DNA of 64,000 nucleotides, taken from contig JABANP010000109.1 of assembly GCA_013115135.1 (NCBI GenBank), forward strand, positions 1 to 64,000, read 5' to 3'. Source of the DNA: Perkinsus olseni. Lineage: Eukaryota > Perkinsozoa > Perkinsida > Perkinsidae. The notes beneath the pieces were generated by a model. The model had not been told where the DNA came from. It did no database searches and saw nothing but the letters and a program-made list of their open reading frames with translations. Below are positions 53,891 through 64,000 of the stretch, one piece after another; the first letter of the stretch is position 1; every line of letters starts with the position of its first letter. A program made the translations under genes and the position numbers.

Positions 53891-55266
53891 AATGGTCGTC
53901 CTTTTCTGGATCATCTATTCTGGACTTGGCGTTCATGCGTTCAGCGGGAACCCTCATCATATACTACTCGTGGCGGGTTCAGCAAGACTGGCTGGGGGCG
54001 CTTCTTTGCTACGTTTCGGCTAGTGCCTCTGGGAAGGTGGGATGAGGATGAAAATTAAATAGGAGCTCTTTCGTTATTCTGACGCTTGCCACGTGATTCG
54101 TAGAGGTTTATTCTAGCGGTTCCTTTGGAACCCTTCTTGTGTTGGCTTCGTGGGTGTTCCACTGTCTCCTTTTGTGCGACAGTGACTCCTTTGGGGTTGG
54201 TCGGGCTCCTCAGAATCCGACCCTGAACCTGGTCTGGACTTTCTAACGTTCGTTAGCGAGCTAACTCCATCATGGAGTTGGACATGGACATGGAATCTCC
54301 ATGTATTATAACGTCGATGGCAGATAATCTGCCGCAGATTCTACCGGGCAGGAGTCACGGTGAACCTTGCTTTTGTTAGGGTCAGCTTAACGGCGGATCC
54401 GCCTCTCCGACAGGATTCGCTTGACTCTCGGAGATCGAGTTACCATATCGACTTCCTCCATCAAGGTCTTCGCGCGATTTCCCTTTATGAACTGACTTAT
54501 CATTGTCCTATTCTACGGCAGGAGTACCGTCCTCTGTCCAGCTCCCACGACTCCTGAGAGCTGGATTGTGAGCTGGATCAACGTCGTCCAACTGTCCGTC
54601 AGGAAGATGAACTTGAGAGCTCACTGGCTCCGATTGTTCGCCTATGCCACCCATACGGATGATGCCGGTAAGGGTAAATTATCCTGGATAATGATCAGAC
54701 GATCAACTGGAGTGTCGGCATTAGTTGAACGCGACGCAGATTGAATACTACAGTACGAACCAAACCGTTATGCAAATCGCAAGAATCTTTTGATCGAGAA
54801 ACCTCAGTTTTTGCGATTTTCATAACGGTTTGGTTCGCACTGTCCTGGAGGAAATGACAGCTAGGGAAACTTGAGAAACTCCGCGTGAAATCAGTGATTG
54901 GTTAGCGGTGATGAAAGTTTCATCATGAAACGGTCTCTAGTTGAACATTAGAAGGTGAAACGCTTTGTGAACGCATGCTGCACTGAGTATAACGGTGACA
55001 GCTGAATTATCGCGCTGCCAAACACTGATGACAACAACTCAGCCCCCTCCCACTCAACACGACAGGCTAGTCGTGCCTGATATTTGGCTCAAGAGAATCC
55101 CGGCCTTCCGGCCGTGATTGATATAAAGTTATGATAAGATTTCTCCGACTAAGCGGAATGAATAGCAACAAAGCTCTCCTCAGTTCATTATCCGAATTCA
55201 ACACTCATGGACGAAGATCCAATGTCATTGGATCAATGATCACCAACTCTGGAGCCACTCGGTGGG
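53891..55266. repeat. 3' flank of protease locus B (segmental duplication)
   Basis: 54590-55266 matches 62365-63266 (minus the insertions): CTGTCCGTCAGGAAGATGAA, CGGATGATGCCGGTAAGG, CAACTGGAGTGTCGGCATTA. 53970-54011 matches 62312-62358. The ~580 bp between are absent from copy C, so B has an insertion or C a deletion there. A 92-bp MITE lies at 54751-54842. Confidence 0.65.
54751..54842. mobile_element. 92-bp Tc1/mariner-type MITE
   Basis: Ends CAGTACGAACCAAACCGTTA and, inverted, CAGTGCGAACCAAACCGTTA; pairing extends to ~32 bp per arm, leaving a spacer of ~28 bp. Left flank is TA and right flank TC. The empty site survives in copy C near 62501 (ATACTACTGGAGG), consistent with TA duplication followed by mutation of one side. 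Confidence 0.75.
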
Positions 55267-56388
55267 CTACTCTCGGATGCCCGCCAGTCGTGCGATTCCA
55301 ACCCGGCGTTGGTCAGGTTGGAATTCGAAATAGTTCCCAATAAGCATACGATCAGGGAACGTCCAAGAATTATCATCTTCTTTCTTGATAATGAAGTGAC
55401 AGTAACCTTCGTCGTTCCTGGCATAGTTCATGTAGTTCATCGTCAACGGGACAGTTCCCTTTGCGCTCAATCCAAAAGCCAGTGGGGGCATGATGGTCAG
55501 GTATTGGCAAGGGAAAGTCCACACGTCTCTGCCAGAATCGAACGTGATCGGGACTGTCTTGCCGGCAGCCTTGTTAGCCTGAGCTTTGATATCCTTTATG
55601 ATTTTGTCGTAGTAGAGCTTCGAGACGTATAGAAAATTGGTGCCGGTATCAAGGGTGACGTCTTCGTTGATGCCGATAGTTACATGCGCATCACCAACTT
55701 GCAGGGTACCAAGTTTGACCTTATAATCACCATCACCAGTCAGCAGTTCGGTGAAATGCATCGGGTTCATATGCAAACTCGGATCACCTCCTCCTAGGAG
55801 TAGACCACCGTCAAGGAAGGGCAGACTGGACGGGAAGAGATAAAGAGCGAAGATACTGCTCCCGATAAACCCCTTCGCCCGGAGCTGCTTCATCAGAGAG
55901 GGAAAGTTCGGATCACCCGCATCTGGGGCAAGACCAAGTGAGCTTATCGGAGACTCCTGAGTTGGAGGAGGGGCCTGGTCGAATATCAGCCCGAAGATGA
56001 GGTCGTTCACGTAGGTCTGGCCAACCTTTATTTTCCCGATGCGCTGGAAAAACTTGATTTTGACACCATCTTCGTACTCGCTTTGTTTTATCGGTTGCTT
56101 AGGCGCACAAGGACCCTCGCACTCGAAGCAGCCGGCGGCCATAGTACTGCAACCCCTCTTAGTCGCCGCTTCGTACCAATCCTTCCAGACAAAGAAGAAG
56201 AAGTCGGACCCAGTGTCGACGAGAGCGGTCGTGCGCTGTCCACGACCGTTGGCCAGAGTGTGGAACAATCCGAAGCCGTAGGGGGGTGAGTCTTCGTAGT
56301 GCGTCAATAGCCTCATGATCTGCCCATTGGCAGCCAGAAGAATGATAGAAGCCAGAATGTTCAACGAGGTGATTAGCTGGGGCATCAC
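55267..56388 (-). CDS. Pepsin-like aspartyl protease copy B (intact, 373 aa)
   Basis: Secreted A1-family aspartyl endopeptidase. Signal peptide at residues 1-22 (LNILASIILLAANG), no obvious long propeptide. First catalytic motif VDTGSDFFFFVWKDW at 57-71 and second LDTGTNFLYVSKLYY at 246-260. The usual Tyr-flap position is not clear. A Cys cluster follows the first motif (CSTMAAGCFECEGPC). Single exon, stop after RLAGIRE. Start chosen at MMPQLITS because it gives a signal peptide and matches copy A (MTQLIISM). Copies A and C are closer to each other than to B. Nothing in the sequence gives its substrate. Confidence 0.85.
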   Translation of the reverse strand: MMPQLITSLNILASIILLAANGQIMRLLTHYEDSPPYGFGLFHTLANGRGQRTTALVDTGSDFFFFVWKDWYEAATKRGCSTMAAGCFECEGPCAPKQPIKQSEYEDGVKIKFFQRIGKIKVGQTYVNDLIFGLIFDQAPPPTQESPISSLGLAPDAGDPNFPSLMKQLRAKGFIGSSIFALYLFPSSLPFLDGGLLLGGGDPSLHMNPMHFTELLTGDGDYKVKLGTLQVGDAHVTIGINEDVTLDTGTNFLYVSKLYYDKIIKDIKAQANKAAGKTVPITFDSGRDVWTFPCQYLTIMPPLAFGLSAKGTVPLTMNYMNYARNDEGYCHFIIKKEDDNSWTFPDRMLIGNYFEFQPDQRRVGIARLAGIRE

Positions 56389-56826
56389 GAAAGACGGTTT
56401 CAGATGCTTTTAAGTTGAAAGTTTCAACAACACTTACGCAGCGAATGCGTCTTGTGCTCTGAACCCCAGTTGTCCCAACATTCGTGCTTGGAATGCTATC
56501 GCACGAGTCCCTTGGCAAAAGACGCAGAGGTCTCCCGCTGAGTACAGCCACTGCCAACGGTATGGCGTGCGACTACGGAGCCTGTAACTAAAATAAATCG
56601 TCCTATCGTCGGTAGGTAGCTGAGATAATCAATTGTGGATAATTCTGCTATTATCCTTCTACGGTGACATTGTGCGGAAGCACTGTAGTAGGCGCTGTAT
56701 ACGCGGTGACACCGCGGCGGTGTCCGCACAATCAGTAGGGACGGTCCGCAGCGGAGTCCGCTGATAGAATCTTGAGCAGAGTCCTCGTCCTCCGTTGTGG
56801 TGGAAGTTGCCGAGTAGATAGGCCGC
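56389..56826. other. Upstream flank of protease copy B
   Basis: 56490-56620 resembles the upstream flank of copy A (AACGGTATGGCGTGCGACTA shared). No other gene; no clear promoter motif. Confidence 0.5.
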
Positions 56827-56981
56827 TTGAAGGATAACTCAACACACACAGTGCTGACAAGTCTGAACTTAACTATCTATATACAGTGTGGCGACCCCAC
56901 TAGCGTGCTAGCGTCAGGCTAAAGGGTGCTCCACACACAAATGGAGACAACTACACAAAAAGGGACGTAACAGTTCTCACA
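56827..56981 (-). repeat. Probable 3' LTR of the truncated element
   Basis: The inner boundary (CTCACA at 56976-56981) is firm because the polypurine tract follows. The outer boundary is estimated from the shared motif GATAACTCAACA, which sits 10 bases into the LTR of the first element. No target duplication can be checked. Confidence 0.5.
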
Positions 56982-57031
56982 TCTCCCCCTGATTGGACTC
57001 CAATCACAAATAGAAAAAATGGTTCATCATC

Positions 57032-60000
57032 TCAAAACGACTGAAGCTCCTTATGGCCGTAGTAGGGTCTCACATTCTTGAGATGCTCATTCCGCTCAGA
57101 TCCCGACTTATCGGCAATGATGATTGTGGCACGATCATCTAGCACTCCTCGAATCACATAAGGACCCGCCCACTGAGTAGACATCTTCACCATTACATGT
57201 TGACCGACAGGGAGGGAACGTCGTGCTCGTCGCGGGGCTTCTACTTCACGAGCGTCTCGAATCTTCTCAACCCAATCCCGGGTAACCATAGCATCTTCTT
57301 CTCGAGCTTCAACAGCTTTTGGGGAAGCAGTGAGACTTTCAGCAGCTCCTGACATCCCCATTCCCGGCGAAGGATAGAACTGGCGATTGAACATCAACTG
57401 GAAGGGGGTCTTGTTAAACTCGGGAAGGACCATATTATTAACCCGCACCATCGCATCATCAATTCTAGTGCTCCAGGATCTCGACTTTGCAGCACCATAT
57501 ACTCGAAGCATACGCTTCAATTCTTGGACCTTTCTTTCAGCATATCCATTGCTCCAAGGACTCCGTGGACTTATCAGCCTCACCACAACATTGTGCCTCT
57601 CCAATGTCGTCCGGGTAAGCTTACTCGAAAAACAGCTCCCGCGATCCGATCTTAAGACCTCCATATATCCCAGAGTAGCACAAATATGAGAGACGGCCTT
57701 CAACAGTTCTTTTGACGTACAATCAGCCAGCCCTCGCATAATGCAATAGCGGGAAAAATGATCACATAAGATCAAGCAATACGTAAATCCCTGGATACGG
57801 CGGACCATGGGACCTGCAAGGTCAGCGGACACTATTTGCCACGGTCTCCGCAGCCTTTCGCCATTCGGATAATCAAGTACATTATCGGGAGACACCGAAA
57901 AGGGAGCCTTCACAGCTGCATCATTGCACTTTGTGCAAGCCATGCAGACTTTCTTGACGAAACTCTTCATACCACGCCACCACCAATCCCTAGACAGGTG
58001 CCATGCAGTAGCCCGAGAATTCACATGCTTATATTGGTCATGATAGCTCTCCACCAAGCGCTCCAGGTCTTCAACCGAGGTGGTAGGATGAACCAGCACA
58101 TGGCGGTACTCTTCTTGTGAAAGACCTGGCGTACGGACAACCTTTACCAAAACTCGATGACCATCACGGGACTCAATCATAAACAGAGAGCCATCCCTGA
58201 CCACCTGACCACTCGGTTGGCTCTCGCAATCCGTAATCAAGGAGAGTAAACAGGGATCACGGAGTTGAGCGTCTCGCAAGGTCTCTATCTTCTCCGTCAC
58301 ACCCGCACCACAAAGACCAATAATATCACCACCACTCACGTGCTTGCCGTTCTTGAACAATTCGGCCTCAGGGAGCTTGTACTTCTCGACCCACCTCGAC
58401 AACGAATCAGCGTACTCATTTTCGGCTGCAGGAATATGTCGCACCAGAACAGGGATATCTAAGCGCACCTGAGCATCGCAAGCGAGCATTAACAGCCGCT
58501 CAATAGCAGCCTTCTCTTGTGACCGAGTGACAGCCCTATACGTTCCATCTTTCAACCAACAGCAAGCTACACGACTATCGGTCTCGATGATCACCTTCTC
58601 GATGCCGTAGGCCTTCAAGTCTAAGTCGGCGACAGCCAAGAGCCCCTCAATAACCGCAAATGCTTCTTGTCGATTAACATGCCACCCTCGCTGATTAGGT
58701 TTCCATATCCGGGCTCGAGTAAGGAGTTTGGCTGGGCATCCCTGAAGAGAGACCGCCCACCCATAACCCGAGCTTGAAGCATCCGACCGGAGAATTAAAA
58801 CAGGAGTCTCATTCCAAGGCAAAGTATGGGAATGCGACCTCCCACTGATACATACCATGCCCAAGGCAGTCGAGACAACCTTGCTTTCTGCTTCAGTCAG
58901 CACCTTCTGCTGATCCCAAGGGCAGTTCCACCGCCCGCCGATGATACGACACAGATCTGAGGCAAACCTCCAGTCCGCATGTAAGCGGGCCGGATCATAC
59001 CATCGCCCTACCATCTCGAACAGATTCCGCTTCGAGTACCGCTCCTTCAGTGGTTCCACTTCGATGGATGGGCATGACAGAGTGAGCCTGCCACCAAAGA
59101 ACCGCCACCAAACACCTAGATGTCGGACCCATGTATCATTGGATGACCGTGAACTGAGCAAAGCACCTTTTTCGACTGGGAAAGGAAACCCATGTTGCCT
59201 TGCCAAGGCCCGAATATAGGCCATAGCGGCCTCCACCTTGGAGCGAGCGCCAACGAGAGTCCAATCATCGAGATAAATATATACGTGGACGCCATCAAGA
59301 ACCCCAGCGGATCTCGCTAGCTGCAGCAGTCGTTTCATAAATACTTCTAACCCGCTTGGACCGATTGAAAGTCCAAACACAAGTCGGCAAGAATAATACG
59401 ATTCACCACAGCACAGCAGCTCCACACGACACTGTTTACCATCGTGCTTGCCGAGATGTACTCTATAAAAAGCTCGGGACACATCCAGGCATCCCAAGGC
59501 AACAGCATCAACCCCTCGACGACCTAGTTCATCATAAGCCAGCTGAATCTCCGTGAGCAAGTTCATGACATCTTTTCCCAGATAACTCGCGTTACCCAAC
59601 TGCCGATTCGTCTGCCGACAATCACAAACTGGCCGAACACGGGTCGTTTTCATCTGACCCGTGCGAGAGGCCAGAGGAAAAACCACAATGGGAGCGCTAT
59701 CTGCCGGAGCACCATCACTTCTGTACCACCAAGATTGCGAGAGATACGACGATATTTCGTCGAAAAAAGCCTTCTTCTCCGCCTCTCCAAGGCGAGAAGC
59801 AACACTACTACTGTAATCCACAGTCTTCCTGGTTGATGAAGTCGGTGGTCTTGTCCACTTCAGCTCACATATGAACTTCTGGTCGGGTAGGTCAATCACA
59901 TCATCTTTCTGAGCCTCTCTCACACGGTAATAGTAACCCACACTTGAAGGAACTGGACGCCAGTCGAAGCATATCTGGTCGCAGGAAGGCTCGCTGAATG

Positions 60001-60690
60001 ACACCGATCGCCTAGTTTCGACCGGACTTGTCAAGGGAGACTGGCCAGCTTCTATCACCGGAACATCTTCCACGGCATAGTCGTCCCCTGCCCGTCGAAC
60101 AACAATCTGGTTGAGCTCAGCCTTCGCGAGGTTGGAGACCTCGGCGCCGACTGCCGAGACCGCTGGTGCCGACTGTCGTTGTAAACTAGTGGATACTCGG
60201 ACACCTTCTGGAGTCGTGTTGATGTTAATCTGAGCGCCAATACGACCGAGCAGCTTCAAACCCCATATAACATCAGGTCTGAGCCCTTCAACTACATAAA
60301 CCTTCTGGGACAGAAAGACACCATTGGCGAAGCATAACGGTAGATCTACAGTCCCCTTCACCTGCTCACGACTACCATTGGCCAGCTGGACTTTGTCGTG
60401 GATGGACACAGCTTTATGCTGTCTCCCCCAGCATCACATAACTTGCGGAACATACACCGAGATATTAGCGCATCAGTTGCACCAGTATCCACCAGACCCT
60501 TCAGAGTCAGCCCCTCACACTTAGCAGTGAGAGTGCCGCCTCCAATCAGATTAGACAAATCACCACCATTTGAACATCCACAAACCCTCACAGTATACGT
60601 CGGAAGAACAACCGTTTCTTCTACCGACGAAGCTTCAATAGGCGCCGTCGACTTCCCCCTCTCGCAATGGTGGCTCGCCTGGCGGGCCAC
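57032..60690 (-). pseudogene. PR-RT-RH-IN polyprotein, frameshifted and 5'-truncated
   Basis: 60690-60420 carries the retropepsin site LKGLVDTGATDALISR. A small indel near 60415-60425 then shifts the frame into a 1125-codon ORF (to 57032). Domains in order: reverse transcriptase (TRVRPVCDCRQTNRQ, GCLDVSRAFYRVHLGKHDG, VHVYIYLDDWTLVG), RNase H (ILRSDASSSGYGWAV, NRQEAFAVIEGLL, IETDSRVACCWL), HHCC-like motif (CMACTKC), integrase core (VSADLAGPMV, LRSDRGSCFSSK, PWSNGYAERKVQELK). Unlike the first element, RT is unbroken across YLDD. Confidence 0.85.
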
Positions 60691-60729
60691 GCCATCCTAG
60701 GTGGTCGGCATTAATCGATCACCTAGGCG

Positions 60730-61027
60730 GCACACTACCCGCTACTCTCATCAGCGATTTCAGTCGGCTCTGGTCGAGCCATCAAAGATTTGGCAGTATG
60801 AAGATTCGTTTGCTTCGCAATCCTGGCGGCTCACAGTGTGGCTGACACTATGAAAATTTTAGATAACCTAGGAGCTACAGTAGATTTTTCATTGTAGCTT
60901 TGGCCCATTTCTTCGACGACTGGTTGTAGACCAGTCGTCGGTAATTTAAACTTTGGTAGAGTTGTGCCGCGATTCGACCGAGTCCGGCTGCCGGACTCCG
61001 GCAGCGTCTGTGATCTGTGCTTTCTAG
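60730..61027. other. Intergenic; two hairpins
   Basis: CGACGACTGG-TTGTAG-ACCAGTCGTCG at 60912-60939 and GCTGCCGGACTCCGGCAGC at 60988-61006. No gene. Ends with the acceptor TGCTTTCTAG. Confidence 0.5.
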
Positions 61028-61650
61028 GGTACAGTATCCGAGCTTTTCAAGGTTCGTTCCTCCAGAGTACACCAAGCGGAGCTCGGCAGGGAATGTCTCG
61101 TGCATAGCCTTCAACACGGAACGCAGAATGGTCGCAGCCGGCTACACCTCGGGAGTGGTGGCGCTCTGGAGCCTCAGTGCAGCTGTAACGGGTCATTGGC
61201 TGAGTGCTTCCATCAGAGTGTGTTGACGGAGACTTCTTCCCCTCGCTGTCGCACCGAATGACGCCCCTGCTGCTCAGCCCGAGGACTCCCCTATGATGAG
61301 CGCTGCTCGTTTGGTGACCCATCCCGAGGTAGCTGACGTGACGGCTATAATTTGGACTCCTTCCACTGGAGGAGATGTCGGAGAGGCCGATCGGATTTAT
61401 ACTGGGACGGAGGAAGGCAGAATTAAGGTGGGGGTCGGTTCGAGCTCGTGGAGAATCCGCGTATCTTCCGTATGAGCCCCTCTGGCTTGCGTAGATTTGG
61501 ACCCTTCCTGGCACTACTGAGGATTACAACCACTTGCCTGATATCGATGATGAAGGCGAGGGGAGGAACTCAGCAAGTGCCGAGGCCATCGTTGACAGAC
61601 TTGCGAGGTTAGATGGTCATCGCAGCAAATTCCTCTACCACCGGCGCTCA
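61028..61650 (+). pseudogene. WD40-repeat protein fragment (RbBP5/Swd1-like)
   Basis: The segment 61028-61184 encodes VSCIAFNTERRMVAAGYTSG then VVALWSL, a WD40 blade. With a 93-nt intron (GTAACG...GCTGCTCAG, phase 0) it continues at 61278 through VADVTAIIWTPSTGG and RIYTGTEEGRIKV, part of a second blade. A third stretch in another frame (about 61510-61620) reads EDYNHLPDIDDEGEGR. The order (blade near the N-terminus, a YTG-type blade, an acidic tail) recalls the COMPASS subunit RbBP5/Swd1. Several blades are missing and frames break, so this is a fragment. Assignment is tentative. Confidence 0.4.
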
Positions 61651-62797
61651 GTTCTACTGCCTACTCGGGACTGTTGGACTCGGCTCCAGCCACCAGAGGA
61701 AAAGAGTTGGCTACAGAGTCGGACGATGATGAGTGGTGAACGAGCGTCCGTCGGGCACGAAGCGCTCCAGTTTACCCCATCAATAGTGCATCCCGTATAG
61801 CCTCCAGAGACATGGGTCATAGAGTGCTTGTTAGTAGTGCCGAACAGCAATGGCTTGCGACACTTTCTGATAGTATTGCGTGTAGTAATATCAACTGGAA
61901 GGCGATTCTCTGTCATGGGCTCATGGCAGCTCCATGAATCCAAAGAGAAACGTGACCCGTTTAACGGCTATGCGAGCTAGGCGGAGGCCGGAGGTGATGT
62001 TGAACATCAGATGTTCACATGATAGTCACTGCACGCTCAACTAAGATAGTGATGAGCCTACAGAGTCTGATCTCTCCCCGCCGGAGAGTGCCCGAGTTTG
62101 CTCAACTTGAACGGCATTCTTGCTCTTGCAAGATCTCTACGTGTCCCGACGTTAGATCTACCCAGACTCCCGGCCAGTACGTAATTGACGACACGACTTC
62201 AGGTCATCCGATTAGGTGCTATCGTGAGTCTTGCGTTGACAGAGCTGGTTAGTGGGGAGTGTCTCCCATTTCCCGGTGGAGTGGTAGGCCTGGAACCGGT
62301 GTGCTTTCCACCGACGTGGCGGGTTCAGCATGACTGGCGGGGAGCGCTTCTTTGCTAAAAAAACTGTCCGTCAGGAGGATGAATTTGAGAGCATTGGCTC
62401 CGAATGTTCATCTATGCCCCCCATACGGATGATGCCGGTAAGGGCAATGATCAGGCGATCAACTGGAGTGTCGGCATTAGTTGAAAGCAACGCAGACTGG
62501 ATACTACTGGAGGAAATGACAGCTAGCCTAGATGAGCTTAGCTCAGTGAGCTAGGGAAACTTGAGAAAGTCCACGTGAAATCAGCGATTGGTTAGCAGCG
62601 ATGAAACGGTCTCTAGCGGAACATTAGAAGGCGAAACGCTTTGTGAACGCATGCTGCACTGAGTGTAACTGTGACAGCTGAACTGTCGCGTTTCCAAACA
62701 CTGATGAGAACAACTCAGCCCCCTCCCACTCAACACGACAGACTGGTCGTGCCTGATATTTGGTTCACGAGAATCCAGGCCCTCCTTCCGTATTTGA
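61651..62797. other. Intergenic; duplicated flank of protease locus C
   Basis: 62312-62797 is homologous to the flank of locus B (53970-55100). A plus-strand open frame 62330-62554 (VRQEDEFESIGSECSSMPPI) looks protein-like and is shared in part by locus B, so a decayed exon is possible. 62019-62252 is open (HSCSCKISTCPDVRSTQTPG) without recognised family. Confidence 0.4.
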
Positions 62798-63116
62798 CAG
62801 GGTGGCCCAGCGGGGAAGAATGCTATTCTTTCTTACCGGGAATTCCGGAAATTCCCGGGAAGAAAGAATGCTCAATATTCCCTGGAAGAATGGTTGAGAT
62901 TCTTCCCGGGTATTTAGGTGCTTCATTCCAATGGTTTGACCTGAGGAAGCATCGAGTACGGGCGGATATGCGCGCCGAAGGCGCGCGAAAAAATTTGGGG
63001 GGCTTGTTTCAATGGGGAAGAATGCATTCTTTCTTCCCGGCTATATTCCCGGGAATTCCCGGAAATTCCCGGGAATGGGAAGAATGATCCATTCTTCCCA
63101 CTTTTGGGCCACCCTG
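62798..63116. mobile_element. 319-bp CAGGGT-type MITE
   Basis: Exact 8-bp duplication GTATTTGA at 62790-62797 and 63117-63124. Ends CAGGGTGGCCCA and, inverted, TGGGCCACCCTG. The interior is rich in GGGAATTCCCGG and AAGAATG/CATTCTT palindromes. The empty site is present at locus A (44475-44490). Inserted ~150 bp downstream of protease copy C, outside coding sequence. Confidence 0.9.
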
Positions 63117-63266
63117 GTATTTGATATAATATCATGACAAGATTTATCCGACAATAATAATATGAGGCGGAATAAACAGTAACTGAGCTCTCCTCAGTTC
63201 ATTATCCGAATTCAACATTCGTGGACGAAGATCGAATGATCACCAACTCTGGAACCGCTCGGGAGG

Positions 63267-64000
63267 CTACTCTCGGATGCCCGCCAGTCGTGCGATTCCA
63301 ACCCGGCGTTGGTCAGGTTGGAATTCGAAGTAGTTACCAATAAGCATACGATCAGGGAACGTCCAAGAATCATCGTCTTCTTCTCGGATGATGAAGTGAC
63401 AGTAACCTTCATCATCCCTGGCATAGTTCATATAGTCCATCGTCAACGGGACAGTGCCCTTAGCGCTCAACCCAAAAGTCAGTGGCGGCATGATGGTCAG
63501 GTATTGACAAGGGAAAGTCCACACGTCTCTGCCTGAATCGAACGTGATCGGGACTGTCATGCCTGCAGCCTTATTAGCCTGGACTTTGATATCTTTTATA
63601 AGCTTGTCATAGTAAATCTGCGAGACGAGTAGAAAATTGGTACCGGTATCAAGGAGGACATCCTCGTTGATGCCGATAGTTATATGTGCATCACCAACTT
63701 GTAGAGTACGAAGTTTGACCTTATACAGACCATCTCCAGTCAGCAGCTCGGTGAAAGGCATTGGGTTCATATGCAAACTCGAATCACCTCCTCCTAGAAG
63801 TAGGCCACCGTCAATGGAGGGCAGACTGGACGGGAAGAGATAAAGAGCGAAGATGCTGCTCCCGATAAACCCCTTCGCCCGGAGCTGCTTCATCAGGGAG
63901 GGAAAGTTTGCATCACCCTCATTTGAGCTGAGACCAAGTATGCTAATCGGAGACTCCTCAGTTGGAGGAGGGTCCTGATCGAATATCAGCCCGAAGATGA
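63267..64000 (-). CDS. Pepsin-like aspartyl protease copy C (partial, window edge)
   Basis: The C-terminal ~245 residues are present. They include the second catalytic motif (LLDTGTNFLLVSQIYYDKLI), SSIFALYLFPSSLPSIDGGL and the end RLAGIRE. The first catalytic Asp and signal peptide lie beyond base 64000. The open frame is uninterrupted to the edge. Nearly identical to copy A (FDQDPPPTEESPISILG shared), so A and C are recent duplicates and B is older. Confidence 0.85.
   Translation of the reverse strand, partial: IFGLIFDQDPPPTEESPISILGLSSNEGDANFPSLMKQLRAKGFIGSSIFALYLFPSSLPSIDGGLLLGGGDSSLHMNPMPFTELLTGDGLYKVKLRTLQVGDAHITIGINEDVLLDTGTNFLLVSQIYYDKLIKDIKVQANKAAGMTVPITFDSGRDVWTFPCQYLTIMPPLTFGLSAKGTVPLTMDYMNYARDDEGYCHFIIREEDDDSWTFPDRMLIGNYFEFQPDQRRVGIARLAGIRE

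Larger units (their letters stand above)
56827..60700 (-). mobile_element. Second LTR retrotransposon, 5'-truncated
   Basis: Same family as 44831-50374 but well diverged. The 3' LTR (about 56827-56981) ends CTCACA next to TCTCCCCCTG, as in the first element, and shares GATAACTCAACA near its start. Coding runs from the protease domain to integrase. The element stops near 60700, upstream of the protease site, so Gag, primer-binding site and 5' LTR are lost. 60698-60729 is a palindrome-like junction (CCTAGGTGGTC...GATCACCTAGG). Confidence 0.8.

Noticed and set aside
55080..55105. Spliced-leader-like TTTGGCTCAAG
   Set aside because: Paralogous copies read TTTGGTTCACGAG at the same place, and no donor or snRNA-like context follows; chance similarity.

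Overview
The window looks like nuclear DNA of a gene-sparse, repeat-rich protist. I infer an alveolate, possibly Perkinsus-like, but no marker in the sequence proves it. The signs are spliced genes with very short introns (32-93 nt), a nuclear QCR9-like gene (bc1 complex), families of secreted paralogues, pepsin-like proteases, a Tc1/mariner element, a LINE 3' end, Gag-PR-RT-RH-IN LTR retrotransposons and many TIR elements. I see no rRNA, CRISPR array or bacterial operon.

Layout. 1-1.6 kb: a decayed Tc1/mariner copy with long TIRs. 1.6-5.3 kb: dispersed repeats and tRNA-like relics. 5.38-6.04 kb: a three-exon QCR9-like gene whose first intron holds a 26-bp minisatellite. 7.5-11.5 kb: three more tandem arrays (57, 21 and 53 bp). 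11.7-13.3 kb: GATCC-rich degenerate repeats. 14.0-36.7 kb: four members of a secreted family whose mature end begins near a YCG motif (13994-15926, 18861-19712, 28231-29025, 34853-36720), plus other secreted genes (23066-23843, 31064-32134, 33257-33595), an unknown two-exon gene (25307-26355) and a LINE fragment. 36.7-44.3 kb: minus-strand genes, including two paralogues that join a SANT/Myb domain to a CxxC module. 44.4-64 kb: three copies of a pepsin-like protease locus (A 44625-51292, B 55267-56388, C from 63267 off the window edge), with one near-intact and one truncated LTR retrotransposon.

The strongest theme is insertion. Four elements begin CAGGGT, end ACCCTG, carry TIRs and are flanked by perfect 8-bp target duplications (14572-15662, 35370-36382, 39014-40116, 62798-63116). 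A fifth, fold-back element (37943-38574) also has an 8-bp duplication. Four of the five lie inside coding exons, and removing the element plus one duplication rejoins an open reading frame each time. In two of them a donor made by the CAGGGT terminus and an acceptor in the duplication or opposite TIR would also splice the element out in frame, as introners do. Whether they are spliced or simply break duplicated genes cannot be settled from DNA alone. Short, sequence-unrelated, near-perfect hairpins are scattered through the non-coding DNA.
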